This document shows, piece by piece, positions 1 through 6,952 of a stretch of 9,229 bases of DNA. A program made the position numbers and the translations under genes. The notes beneath the pieces are model-generated. The model was not told where the DNA came from. It saw only the letters and a program-made list of their open reading frames with translations, and searched no databases. Source of the stretch: Pseudomonadota bacterium (GTDB taxonomy: Bacteria; Pseudomonadota; Gammaproteobacteria; Burkholderiales; Thiobacillaceae); contig JAKACL010000109.1 in assembly GCA_021821425.1 (NCBI GenBank), positions 1 to 9,229 of the forward strand, given 5' to 3'. The first letter of the stretch is position 1. Each line of letters begins with the position of its first letter.

Positions 1-1276
1 CCACCACATGCCACGCCGCCTCCACCGCGTCCTGCCGCGCGAACAGCATCGCCTCGCCGTCCAGCGCATCGCCGAGCAGACGCTCGTAGGCGCTCATCTC
101 GTCCGGGTGGTCGTTGCAGACATACAGCTCCACCGGCCGCCCCACCATCCGGTCGCCGGCGTTCTTGGTGCGGGCGCCCAGCGCGATCGACACCGTCGGG
201 GACAGCCGCATGCGCAGGTAATTGGGCGCCAGCGGCCCGGACTCGGAAAGGGCGAACACGCGCTGCGGCGGCAGCTGGAATTCGGCGCGGATCTCGGTGG
301 TGGTGACCGGCAGCTTTTTGCCGGTGCGCACAATGAAGGGCACGCCCGCCCAGCGCCAGGTATCGACAAAAAAACGCACCGCGGTGAAGGTTTCGGTGTC
401 CGATCCGCGCGCGACGCCCTGCTCGTTGCGGTAACCCTCGTACTGCCCGCGCACGATGTCGCCGGGTTCGAGCGGGCGGATGGCCTTGAGCAGCTTGGCC
501 TGCTCGTCGCGGATCGCCTCGGCGCTGGTGCCCAGCGGCGGCTCCATGGCCAGCAGCGCCAGAATCTGCAGCAGGTGGTTCTGCAGCACGTCGCGGATCG
601 CGCCGACGGAATCGTAGAAGCGTCCGCGTCCCTCGACGCCGAAGTTTTCCGCCATCGTGATCTGGATCTGGCGGATATGGTTGCGGTTCCAGATCGGCTC
701 GAGGAAGGAATTGGCAAAGCGGAAATAGAGGATGTTCTGCACCGCTTCCTTGCCGAGGTAGTGATCGATGCGGAAGATGCCCGACTCCGGCAGCGCCTCG
801 TGCAAGGTGGCGTTCAGCGAGCGCGCCGACTCGAGGTCGCGCCCGAAGGGTTTTTCGACCACCACGCGCGCATTGTCCGCACAGCCCGCGCCGGCCAGCC
901 CGCGCACCACCACGGGAAACATCGACGGCGGAATCGCGAAGTAGTGCAGCGGCCGTTGCCGGTGCTCGAGGGCGCGCCGCAATGCGTCATAGGTGGCGGG
1001 GTCTTCGTAATCGCCGTTGACATAGGTGAGCAGGCTGGCGAGGTTGCGAAACACCGATTCGTCCATGCCGGCGCTGCCAAATTCGGTGATGCCGGCATGG
1101 GCATGGGCGCGCAGGCGTTCCAGGTCCCAGCCCGGCGAATGCGCGACGCACAGGATGGGGGGCAGGGTGCGGCCATGCCGCAGCATGTCGTACAGCGCGG
1201 GAAAGATCTTGCGCCGGGCCAGGTCTCCGGTGGCGCCGAACAGAACCAGTGCGTCGGAGGAAAGCTTGTCGGCCAT
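1..1276 (-). CDS. zwf: Glucose-6-phosphate 1-dehydrogenase (partial, C-terminus beyond window start)
   Basis: This enzyme oxidises glucose 6-phosphate to 6-phosphogluconolactone with NAD(P)+, the entry step of the oxidative pentose phosphate and Entner-Doudoroff pathways, in the cytoplasm. The frame read from 1276 shows the N-terminal dinucleotide-binding motif [10 protein letters not shown] (residues 14-23), EKPFG (141-145), the substrate-binding signature RIDHYLGKE (169-177), and QNHLLQ with the family's catalytic histidine at H234. About 425 residues are present with no stop before the window edge; the family is usually 460-510, so only the C-terminal end is missing. ATG at 1276 is the only sensible start, since the frame upstream has no other start before the control region. 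A clear Shine-Dalgarno is lacking. The gene diverges from rpmE. The neighbouring pentose-phosphate genes, if any, lie outside the window. Confidence 0.96.
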   Translation of the reverse strand, partial: MADKLSSDALVLFGATGDLARRKIFPALYDMLRHGRTLPPILCVAHSPGWDLERLRAHAHAGITEFGSAGMDESVFRNLASLLTYVNGDYEDPATYDALRRALEHRQRPLHYFAIPPSMFPVVVRGLAGAGCADNARVVVEKPFGRDLESARSLNATLHEALPESGIFRIDHYLGKEAVQNILYFRFANSFLEPIWNRNHIRQIQITMAENFGVEGRGRFYDSVGAIRDVLQNHLLQILALLAMEPPLGTSAEAIRDEQAKLLKAIRPLEPGDIVRGQYEGYRNEQGVARGSDTETFTAVRFFVDTWRWAGVPFIVRTGKKLPVTTTEIRAEFQLPPQRVFALSESGPLAPNYLRMRLSPTVSIALGARTKNAGDRMVGRPVELYVCNDHPDEMSAYERLLGDALDGEAMLFARQDAVEAAWHVV

Positions 1277-1306
1277 GACATAACCCGTTAAGTAGGAGGT
1301 GCTCCA

Positions 1307-1312
1307 ATCATA
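1307..1312 (-). promoter_or_regulatory. Candidate -10 element for zwf
   Basis: The minus strand reads TATGAT here, one mismatch from the TATAAT consensus and about 30 bases upstream of the zwf start codon. It would give a short leader of roughly 24 bases. No good -35 hexamer lies 16-18 bases further upstream (that stretch is A-rich on the minus strand), so the promoter may be weak or activator-dependent. This is inference from sequence only. Confidence 0.35.
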
Positions 1313-1384
1313 AACGACTCCCCGAAGCCTTTTTTCGCAGGATGGCGCGGCGCAGGCCGCCGAAAGGTCCGGACGCCATCCAGC

Positions 1385-1413
1385 TTGATTCTGCCTGCCA
1401 GATCCCCTATACT
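1385..1413 (+). promoter_or_regulatory. Sigma-70-type promoter of rpmE
   Basis: TTGATT (1385-1390) and TATACT (1408-1413) are separated by exactly 17 bases, an almost ideal housekeeping promoter. Transcription would start near 1420, giving a leader of about 30 bases before the rpmE ATG at 1451. The Shine-Dalgarno AAGGA (1440-1444) sits 6 bases before the ATG. A strong constitutive promoter fits a ribosomal protein gene. Confidence 0.75.
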
Positions 1414-1450
1414 CCCGCGTTCTCCGAATTCAACCCTTTAAGGAATTGCC

Positions 1451-1669
1451 ATGAAAGCCGGCATTCACCCCGATTACAACGAAGTGACCGTGACCTGTTC
1501 CTGCGGCAGCACGTTCGTAACCCGCTCCACGCTGGGCAAACCCGCCCTGCATGTGGAAGTCTGTTCGTCCTGCCATCCGTTCTACACCGGCAAGCAGAAG
1601 ATCGTCGACACCGCGGGCCGCGTCGAGAAATTCCGCCAGCGCTACGGCATGAAATCCACCGCGGCTTGA
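1451..1669 (+). CDS. rpmE: 50S ribosomal protein L31 (zinc-binding type)
   Basis: L31 is a small protein of the large ribosomal subunit that sits at the intersubunit bridge region. The 72-residue product has the typical start MKAGIHPDY and the motif HPFYTGKQK, and its length matches the family. Four cysteines, C16 and C18 (CSC) and C38 and C41 (CSSC), form the zinc site, so this is the zinc-containing form rather than the zinc-free paralogue made under zinc limitation. The gene has its own promoter (1385-1413), a good Shine-Dalgarno and its own terminator (1689-1712), so it is probably a single-gene transcript. Confidence 0.98.
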   Translation: MKAGIHPDYNEVTVTCSCGSTFVTRSTLGKPALHVEVCSSCHPFYTGKQKIVDTAGRVEKFRQRYGMKSTAA

Positions 1670-1688
1670 AGCCTGGCGGGCGGGCGTG

Positions 1689-1712
1689 AAAAAGCGGCTT
1701 CGGCCGCTTTTT
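1689..1712 (+). terminator. Rho-independent terminator of rpmE (UUCG tetraloop)
   Basis: A perfect 10-bp stem (AAAAAGCGGC at 1689-1698 with GCCGCTTTTT at 1703-1712) closes a TTCG loop (1699-1702). A C-UUCG-G tetraloop is unusually stable. The T run of the stem's 3' arm follows a GC core, and a further T5 tract (1716-1720) lies just after. The A/T-tract symmetry means it could also work on the opposite strand, but no gene arrives from that side. Confidence 0.93.
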
Positions 1713-1741
1713 GCATTTTTGCGGCGCGCCGACGGTATCAT
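1711..1741 (+). promoter_or_regulatory. Weak candidate promoter for the M48 protease gene
   Basis: TTGCAT (1711-1716) and TATCAT (1736-1741) resemble -35 and -10 hexamers but are 19 bases apart, longer than the preferred 17. The predicted transcript would begin near 1748, about 24 bases before the GTG start. Because a strong terminator lies directly upstream, the downstream run needs a promoter about here, and this is the best candidate seen. Confidence 0.3.
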
Positions 1742-1757
1742 TGCGCGCATGCCGATC

Positions 1758-1763
1758 AGGAGG
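1758..1763 (+). promoter_or_regulatory. Ribosome binding site fixing the GTG start of the M48 protease
   Basis: AGGAGG is a full-strength Shine-Dalgarno, 8 bases upstream of GTG 1772-1774. It supports that GTG as the true start, and the resulting N-terminus reads as a signal peptide. Confidence 0.8.
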
Positions 1764-1771
1764 AAGCCGTT

Positions 1772-3223
1772 GTGACAGTCAGGACTGTTCGCCGCATCGC
1801 TGCCATTGCACTGGGTGCCCTGGCGCTGACCCATTGCGCGCAGAACCCCGTCACCGGGGACAAGGACTTCGTGCTGATGTCCGAGCAGCAGGAAATCCAG
1901 CTCGGCGCACAGGCCCACCAGGACGTGCTGCAGGAATACGCGGCGCTCGAGAACCCGGCGCTGCAGGCCTATGTGAATGGCGTCGGCCAGCGGCTGGCGC
2001 AGCAGAGTCATCGTCCGCAGCTGAAATGGCATTTCACCGTCGTCGACAGCCCCGACGTCAATGCCTTTGCCCTGCCCGGCGGCTACGTCTACATCACGCG
2101 CGGCCTGATGGCCTACCTGAATTCCGAGGCGGAGCTGGCCGGCGTGATCGGCCACGAGATCGGCCACGTCACTGCGCGGCACGGCGTGCGCCAGCAAAGC
2201 GCCGCGACCGCCGCTGGCGTGGGCGCGGTGCTCGGCTCGATTCTGGTGCCCGGGCTCAACAACCAGGGCGGCGCGACGCTGCTGCAAACGCTGGCGCAGG
2301 CCTGGACCGCAGGCTACGGCCGCGAGCACGAACTGGAATCCGACCGTCTCGGCGCCGAATACCTGGCGAAGAGCGGCTACAGCCCGCAGGCGATGATCGA
2401 CGTCATTGGCGTGCTGAAAAACCAGGAGTTGTATGCCGCCGATCAGGCTCGCCGCGACGGTCGCCCGGTGCGCACCTACCACGGCACCTTCGCCACCCAT
2501 CCCAGCAACGACGCGCGTCTGCAGCAGGTGGTGGCAGAGGCGAACCAGTACAGCGTTGCCCGTCCGCGCGAAGGGCGCACCGCGTATCTGCAGAACATGG
2601 CGGGCGTCTATTTCGGCGACAGTCCCGATCAGGGCCTTGTACGCAACAACATGCTGCTGCACCCGAAGCTCGGCCTGGCGATCCAGTTTCCGCCTGGCTG
2701 GCGGGTGCAGAACCGCCCCGACCGCGTGCTTGCGCTGAGCCCCAAAGGCGACGCGCTGGTCGAGCTGCGGCAGGGTCCGAAAAACGACAAGCCGCTGGAG
2801 ACGCTGCAGAGAGGCGTCAAGCTCGACGCCGGCGCGCGCTACGACAGCGGCAGCCTCAGCGGCTATCCGGCCGCCTTTGCTGCCGGCGCGCAGCAGGGGC
2901 GACCGGTGGTGGTGGCGGCGGTGGTGTTCGACGGTACCCAGTACCTGATCGGCGGCATGGCCTGGGACAAGGCGGTCTACGAGCGCGAGCGCAACGCGCT
3001 CAGGGGCGCGATCAACAGCTTCCGTGCAATCACGCCCGAGGAACGGCAGACGGCCCGGCCCTATGTGCTGAAGCTGATTACCGCCCAGCCCGGCATGACC
3101 ATGGCCGGGCTTGCGCAGCAATCCCCGCTGGGGGCCGAAGCCGAAAGCCAGCTGCGGCTGATCAATGCCCTTTACCCCAGCGGCGAGCCCAAGCCGGGTC
3201 AGCGCCTCAAAATTGTTCAGTAA
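1772..3223 (+). CDS. M48 family zinc metalloprotease, probable lipoprotein
   Basis: This is a putative envelope metallopeptidase of the M48 family (BepA/LoiP-like group), probably acting in outer-membrane protein quality control. The 483-residue product begins with basic residues and a hydrophobic stretch ending LTHC (19-22), a plausible but non-canonical lipobox because histidine occupies -1. The zinc site is complete: HEIGH at 128-132 (H128, H132, catalytic E129) and the EHELESD helix with E187 as third ligand and D191. A conserved HP follows near residue 243. About 190 residues after the catalytic domain (roughly 290-483) carry no visible TPR repeats, unlike BepA; they end in a segment containing LYPSGEPKPGQ. 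The start is GTG with a strong Shine-Dalgarno. The stop overlaps the start region of the membrane glycosyltransferase. The substrate is unknown. Confidence 0.92.
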   Translation: MTVRTVRRIAAIALGALALTHCAQNPVTGDKDFVLMSEQQEIQLGAQAHQDVLQEYAALENPALQAYVNGVGQRLAQQSHRPQLKWHFTVVDSPDVNAFALPGGYVYITRGLMAYLNSEAELAGVIGHEIGHVTARHGVRQQSAATAAGVGAVLGSILVPGLNNQGGATLLQTLAQAWTAGYGREHELESDRLGAEYLAKSGYSPQAMIDVIGVLKNQELYAADQARRDGRPVRTYHGTFATHPSNDARLQQVVAEANQYSVARPREGRTAYLQNMAGVYFGDSPDQGLVRNNMLLHPKLGLAIQFPPGWRVQNRPDRVLALSPKGDALVELRQGPKNDKPLETLQRGVKLDAGARYDSGSLSGYPAAFAAGAQQGRPVVVAAVVFDGTQYLIGGMAWDKAVYERERNALRGAINSFRAITPEERQTARPYVLKLITAQPGMTMAGLAQQSPLGAEAESQLRLINALYPSGEPKPGQRLKIVQ

Positions 3224-4778
3224 GCGCGCGTTCTCCCTTTCGCAGCTGGGTCTGCTGCTGCTGTGCGCCGCCTGGCTGCTGCCGGGTCTGGTGGGGCACG
3301 CGCCGTGGAAGGGTGGCGACGGCGGCCATTTCGTCAAGCTGTGGCTGCTCGCCACCGGCGCGCTGTCGTCCGACGCTGCCGTGCCGCCGCTGTATTACTG
3401 GGTGGCGAGCGCCACCGCATGGCTGACCTCGCCGCTGCTGGCGCTGCACGACGGCGCGCGATTGGCCTCGGGACTGTTCATCACGCTGGCGCTGTTTTTC
3501 GTCGCGCGTACCGCACGCGTCCTGTATGGCAGCGAGACGGGTTGGGCGGCGGCGCTGACCCTGCTGGGCTGTATCGGCCTCCTGGTGCGCGGCCATGAGC
3601 TCAATGCCGCGACCGCCCAGTTCGCCGCCGCCGCCATCATGCTCTACGGCATCGCCACTCTGCCCCGCGATGGCCGCGGGTGGTCGGGCGCCGCCGCGCT
3701 GGGCGGCGGCGCGGTGCTGATGCTGTTGGCGGGGGGCACGGCGGAAGCGGGGTTGTTTCTTGTGATTGCCGCGTTGCTGCAGGGCGTGCTGGGAGAGTAC
3801 CGCAGCCCGCGCGCCCGCCGTGCGCTGGTCTGGGGCCTCGCCGGCGCGCTGCTGGCCGGCGCCGCCTGGGTGGCGTTCTCGGCCGTGCAGGACCGGCCGT
3901 GGCACACGTTCAGTCTGCAGCGCTGGCAGGGGGGCGACGGCCTCCGCCCCGGCTATTACCTGAGCATCCTCGGCTGGTATGCGTGGCCGGCGTGGCCGCT
4001 GGCGGCGTGGGCGCTGTACCGGGGTCGTCGCCAGTGGCGCACGCCTGGCATTGTGCTGCCGCTGGCCGCACTGGCAGGCCTGCTCGGCCTGTACGCCTTC
4101 GATGCGCAGCCCGGCGAGGAGCAGGGTCTGGTTCTGCTGCTGCCGCTGGCGCTGCTGGGCGCGGCCGGCCTGTTCACGCTGCGGCGTGGCGCGGCCAACG
4201 CCCTGTTGTGGTTCGGGCTCATGCTGTTCGGTTTTCTCGCGCTGGTGCTGTGGGTCTACTGGAGTGCGCACGACCTCGGCATGCCGACACGGCTGGCGGC
4301 ACGGCTCACCCGGCTGGGTATGACCGAAGTCGGCACGTGGCGGCCGTGGACGCTGGTGTTGGGTCTCGCCGTCACGCTGGTCTGGGTGGCCTTTCTCAGC
4401 CGCGTCGAGCGCTCGCCGCTGCGCCCCATACTGGTGTGGACCGGCAGCATGACCTTTGTCTGGGTGCTGCTGATGGCGCTGTTTCTGGCCCCGCTCGACC
4501 GTCGCCTGTCCTACGTCAGCGTGGCGGCCGAGCTGGCGAAACGGGTGCCGGCCGCCGCCTGCATCCAGTCGTACCAGGTGCGCAGCGAACAGCGCCTGCT
4601 GCTGATCTATCACAGCGGCCGCCAGCTGGTTCCGGCCGATGTCGGCTGCGACTGGCTGCTGGTGGAGACCCGCCGCCGGGAGGCCGAGCCGCATGTCGGG
4701 GACGACTGGATCAAGCGGTGGGAGGGCGCCCGTCCGGGCGACCGCTCCGACCGTTTTCATCTTTATGCCCGCCACTAA
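3213..4778 (+). CDS. GT39/ArnT-like integral membrane glycosyltransferase
   Basis: This is a probable GT-C-fold glycosyltransferase of the kind that moves a sugar from a polyprenyl-phosphate donor onto an envelope acceptor. With the TTG start at 3213 the product has about 521 residues and 12-13 hydrophobic segments (first about 11-29, last about 405-427), then a soluble tail of roughly 90 residues. PPLYYW (58-63) and the region around DRRLSYVSVAAEL (429-441) recall betaproteobacterial GT39 relatives. The first loop reads PWKGGDGGHF, where relatives usually carry an acidic DE or ED pair, so the catalytic acidic motif appears reduced. The start is uncertain: TTG 3213 overlaps the protease by 11 bp, while ATG 3165 would overlap by 59 bp; neither has a clear Shine-Dalgarno. 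The acceptor and the sugar cannot be told from sequence. Confidence 0.8.
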   Translation: MFSKRAFSLSQLGLLLLCAAWLLPGLVGHAPWKGGDGGHFVKLWLLATGALSSDAAVPPLYYWVASATAWLTSPLLALHDGARLASGLFITLALFFVARTARVLYGSETGWAAALTLLGCIGLLVRGHELNAATAQFAAAAIMLYGIATLPRDGRGWSGAAALGGGAVLMLLAGGTAEAGLFLVIAALLQGVLGEYRSPRARRALVWGLAGALLAGAAWVAFSAVQDRPWHTFSLQRWQGGDGLRPGYYLSILGWYAWPAWPLAAWALYRGRRQWRTPGIVLPLAALAGLLGLYAFDAQPGEEQGLVLLLPLALLGAAGLFTLRRGAANALLWFGLMLFGFLALVLWVYWSAHDLGMPTRLAARLTRLGMTEVGTWRPWTLVLGLAVTLVWVAFLSRVERSPLRPILVWTGSMTFVWVLLMALFLAPLDRRLSYVSVAAELAKRVPAAACIQSYQVRSEQRLLLIYHSGRQLVPADVGCDWLLVETRRREAEPHVGDDWIKRWEGARPGDRSDRFHLYARH

Positions 4779-5352
4779 GGGGCTCGACAAAACGCGCGTC
4801 GCCGCCGTCATTCTGGCCGGCGGCCAGGGCCTGCGCATGGGCGGCGTCGACAAGGGCGTGCTGAACTATCAGGGCCACCCGCTGATCGAATGGGTGCTTG
4901 CCGCGCTGGCGCCGCAGGTCGGGCAGCTTGTGATCAGCGCCAACCGCAATCTCGATGTCTATGCGGCCTACGGCTACCGCGTGTTGCCCGACACCCTGCC
5001 TGATTATCCGGGCCCGCTGGCGGGGGTGCTGGCTGCGCTCGATGCAGTGGAGGCCGACTGGCTGCTGGTGGTGCCCTGCGATACGCCGCATCTGCCCGCC
5101 GACCTGGCCTTGCGCCTGCTGGGCGCGGCGCAGGTGGAGAGCGTGCCGCTGGCGGTGGCGGCAGACGCGGCGCGCGTGCATTACAGCTGCTTCATCGTAC
5201 GCACCGACCAGCGCGACGGGCTTGCTGACTATCTGGCACGCGGCGAGCGTGCAGTGCGTCATTGGCAGGCGGGGCTGGCTTCGACGGCAGTCCGTTTCGA
5301 TGCGGCCTGCTTTGCCAACATCAATCAGCCGCGCGATCTGCTGTCCGATTGA
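4765..5352 (+). CDS. mobA: Molybdenum cofactor guanylyltransferase MobA
   Basis: MobA transfers GMP from GTP to molybdenum cofactor to form the guanine dinucleotide cofactor of DMSO-reductase-family enzymes such as nitrate reductase or formate dehydrogenase; it is cytoplasmic. The 195-residue product has the nucleotide-binding signature LAGGQGLRMGGVDKG (17-31), GPLAGVLAA (83-91) and the metal-binding aspartate in CDTP (D106), and ends in NINQPRDL as is usual for the family. Length is typical. The chosen ATG overlaps the end of the glycosyltransferase by 14 bp, suggesting cotranscription and translational coupling; a longer reading from 4639 lies wholly inside the upstream gene and looks like antiframe sequence. 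There is no functional link to the glycosyltransferase that I can see. A host with a molybdenum bis-MGD enzyme is implied. Confidence 0.95.
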   Translation: MPATKGLDKTRVAAVILAGGQGLRMGGVDKGVLNYQGHPLIEWVLAALAPQVGQLVISANRNLDVYAAYGYRVLPDTLPDYPGPLAGVLAALDAVEADWLLVVPCDTPHLPADLALRLLGAAQVESVPLAVAADAARVHYSCFIVRTDQRDGLADYLARGERAVRHWQAGLASTAVRFDAACFANINQPRDLLSD

Positions 5353-5417
5353 ATCACCACGGTGCTGCGTTGCGGCGCCCGGCTCGACGGCGTCATTTCA
5401 CAATCAGGAGATATGCC

Positions 5418-5906
5418 ATGAACACTGCTCTTCCCTCCCTTTTGCTTGCCGGCGCGGTGCTGTTGTGCGCGGCGCCTGCCGCGGCCGCGGAAAAAGCAGC
5501 GCCGTGGGGGCAGGCGACGCTGATAGAGCGGGCCTATATGCCGCAAAAAGTGGTCTACGACGTGGCCGTGTCGAGCACGGAGGAACTCGAAGGCGTGATC
5601 GACCGCGTGAGCTTTCTCAATAACATCTACCAGGCCAACCCGTTCGACTCCGCCATCGTGGTGGTGCTGCACGGCGACGAAATCCCGATGTTCGCGACGC
5701 GGAACCTGCGCAAATACCGCGAACTGATGGAACGGGCGCGCAGTCTCACCCAGGCGGGCCCGATCGAATTCCGCATGTGCGTGGTGGCGGCGCGCTCGCG
5801 CGGCTTCAAGCCGGCAGACATCCATGGCTTCGTGAAGATGGTGCCGATGGCGGACGCCGAGATTGTCAAACTGCAACGGGAGGACGGCTATGCCTACATG
5901 CGCTGA
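5418..5906 (+). CDS. Exported DsrE/DsrF-like family protein
   Basis: The protein belongs to the DsrE/F-like fold, whose cytoplasmic members carry persulfide sulfur on a conserved cysteine. The 162-residue product starts with a signal peptide (hydrophobic 5-24, probable cleavage after the alanine run near 24), so this member is predicted periplasmic. The mature part contains one cysteine, C121, in EFRMCVVAARSRG, at the place where DsrE-type proteins carry their reactive cysteine. VVVLHGDEIP (81-90) matches the family core strand. AGGAG (5406-5410) lies 7 bases before ATG 5418 and decides the start. The metallohydrolase gene begins inside its 3' end (17 bp overlap), so the two are probably made together. 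Sulfur handling in the periplasm is inferred, not shown; it could instead be a non-catalytic DsrE-like binding protein. Confidence 0.85.
   Translation: MNTALPSLLLAGAVLLCAAPAAAAEKAAPWGQATLIERAYMPQKVVYDVAVSSTEELEGVIDRVSFLNNIYQANPFDSAIVVVLHGDEIPMFATRNLRKYRELMERARSLTQAGPIEFRMCVVAARSRGFKPADIHGFVKMVPMADAEIVKLQREDGYAYMR
5878..5883 (+). promoter_or_regulatory. Ribosome binding site fixing the metallohydrolase start
   Basis: GGGAGG lies 6 bases before ATG 5890, inside the 3' end of the DsrE-like gene. It favours ATG 5890 over the in-frame ATG at 5863, and the shorter form gives a compact signal peptide. Confidence 0.7.
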
Positions 5907-6912
5907 GTCACGCGGGCTGGTTCTGGCCTGCGCCCTGCTCGCCGGGATGCCGGCAGCGGCCGCAGCCCCGGTGGAAACGCCGTATGCAGCGGTCAGCCTG
6001 CCGTTCGAGCTGCTGCGGGTACCGGGCACGCCGGTCTATTACATCCAGGGCCTGTCAGGCGTGCCCGACTCGGTGAACCAGGGCCACACCTCGAATGCCG
6101 GCTTCGTGGTCACCGATGCCGGGGTGGTGGTGTTCGACGCGCTCGGCACGCCGGCGCTCGGTTACCGGATGCTGCAGCGCATTCGCGAAGTGACCGACAA
6201 GCCGATCAAATATGTCGTCGTCAGCCACTACCATGCCGACCACATCTATGGCCTGCAGGCTTTCAAGGAACACGGCGAATCTCCAGTGGTGCTCGCACAA
6301 CGCGGCACCCTCGGCTACGCCAGCGGCACCGCGGACAGCCAGGGCGAGGATGGCGCGCGTCGCCTCGAGCAGCGCCGTCAGGCCCTGTTTCCCTGGGTGG
6401 ACGAGAAGACCTACATCGTGGTGCCGGACGAGGTCTTCGACCAGGAAAAGCGCTTCGAGCTGGGGGGCGTCCAGTTCGAGATCCGCCACCTCGGGCCCGC
6501 CCACGCGCCGGGCGATTCCATCATGCTGGTGAAAAACTACGGCGTGCTGTTCGGCGGCGACGTGCTGTACGGGGGCCGCGTGCCCTTCCTCGACAGTCCC
6601 GAAACCGACATCGAGCGGTGGCTGGCCGGTCTGGATTACATCGCCGGCCTAAAAAATCAGGTGCGCTACATCATCCCCGGCCATGGCGCGCTGTCGAATG
6701 ACGCCGGCCAGGTGGTGGCGGCCACCCGCGATTACATCCTGTACGTGCGCGCGGCGATGGCCCGGGCGGTCCGGGACTTTGTGCCCTTCGACGAGGCTTA
6801 CCGCAACACCGACTGGTCGCGCTACGAAAAACTGCCCGCTTTCGAAGGCAGCAATCGTGGCAATGCCTACCGCATTTATCTGGACGAGGAAGCCCGTTCC
6901 CTGAAGAAATAG
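5890..6912 (+). CDS. Exported metallo-beta-lactamase-fold hydrolase, SoxH-like
   Basis: This is a zinc-dependent hydrolase of the MBL fold, resembling SoxH and related periplasmic metallohydrolases found with sulfur oxidation and quinoprotein genes. The 340-residue product has a signal peptide (hydrophobic about 9-26, alanine-rich cleavage region). The metal site is complete: HYHADH (113-118; H113, H115, D117, H118), H205 in GPAHAPGD, D224 in FGGDVLYGG and H265 in IPGHG, enough for a dinuclear centre. The start at 5890 overlaps the DsrE-like gene by 17 bp, suggesting a functional pair, perhaps releasing or hydrolysing a sulfur- or thiol-bound periplasmic intermediate. The substrate is unknown; family members include lactonase-like and thioesterase-like enzymes, so the sulfur role rests on context. 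It meets the minus-strand ferritin-like gene tail to tail. Confidence 0.9.
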   Translation: MPTCAESRGLVLACALLAGMPAAAAAPVETPYAAVSLPFELLRVPGTPVYYIQGLSGVPDSVNQGHTSNAGFVVTDAGVVVFDALGTPALGYRMLQRIREVTDKPIKYVVVSHYHADHIYGLQAFKEHGESPVVLAQRGTLGYASGTADSQGEDGARRLEQRRQALFPWVDEKTYIVVPDEVFDQEKRFELGGVQFEIRHLGPAHAPGDSIMLVKNYGVLFGGDVLYGGRVPFLDSPETDIERWLAGLDYIAGLKNQVRYIIPGHGALSNDAGQVVAATRDYILYVRAAMARAVRDFVPFDEAYRNTDWSRYEKLPAFEGSNRGNAYRIYLDEEARSLKK

Positions 6913-6945
6913 CCGGGCGGGGCGTCGGACTCGAGCCGCGCCCGG
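6913..6945. other. Imperfect hairpin between convergent genes
   Basis: CCGGGCG (6913-6919) can pair perfectly with CGCCCGG (6939-6945), extended inwards by GGC/GCC after one mismatch. It fills the 40-bp gap between the convergent metallohydrolase and ferritin-like genes. There is no T tract on either strand, so it is not a standard intrinsic terminator, though it may slow polymerase or protect 3' ends. Confidence 0.35.
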
Positions 6946-6952
6946 TCCCGGA

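Noticed and set aside
8..1291. 427-codon plus-strand open frame across zwf
   Set aside because: The minus-strand frame encodes full zwf motifs; this is its mirror frame.
1430..3355. Long 641-codon open frame on the minus strand opposite rpmE and the M48 gene
   Set aside because: It is antisense to two clear genes, has low-complexity Arg/Ala/His-rich composition and no recognisable motif; typical of shadow frames in GC-rich DNA.
3207..4853. Long 548-codon minus-strand open frame opposite the glycosyltransferase gene
   Set aside because: Composition is Arg/Gln/Pro-rich with no domain, and the plus-strand frame has clear membrane segments and family motifs.
5863..6912. Earlier ATG at 5863 for the metallohydrolase
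   Set aside because: It adds nine polar residues before the signal peptide and lacks a Shine-Dalgarno, while ATG 5890 has GGGAGG at the right distance.
6913..6945. Hairpin as a bidirectional intrinsic terminator
   Set aside because: The stem is real but no T tract follows on either strand; listed only as a hairpin.
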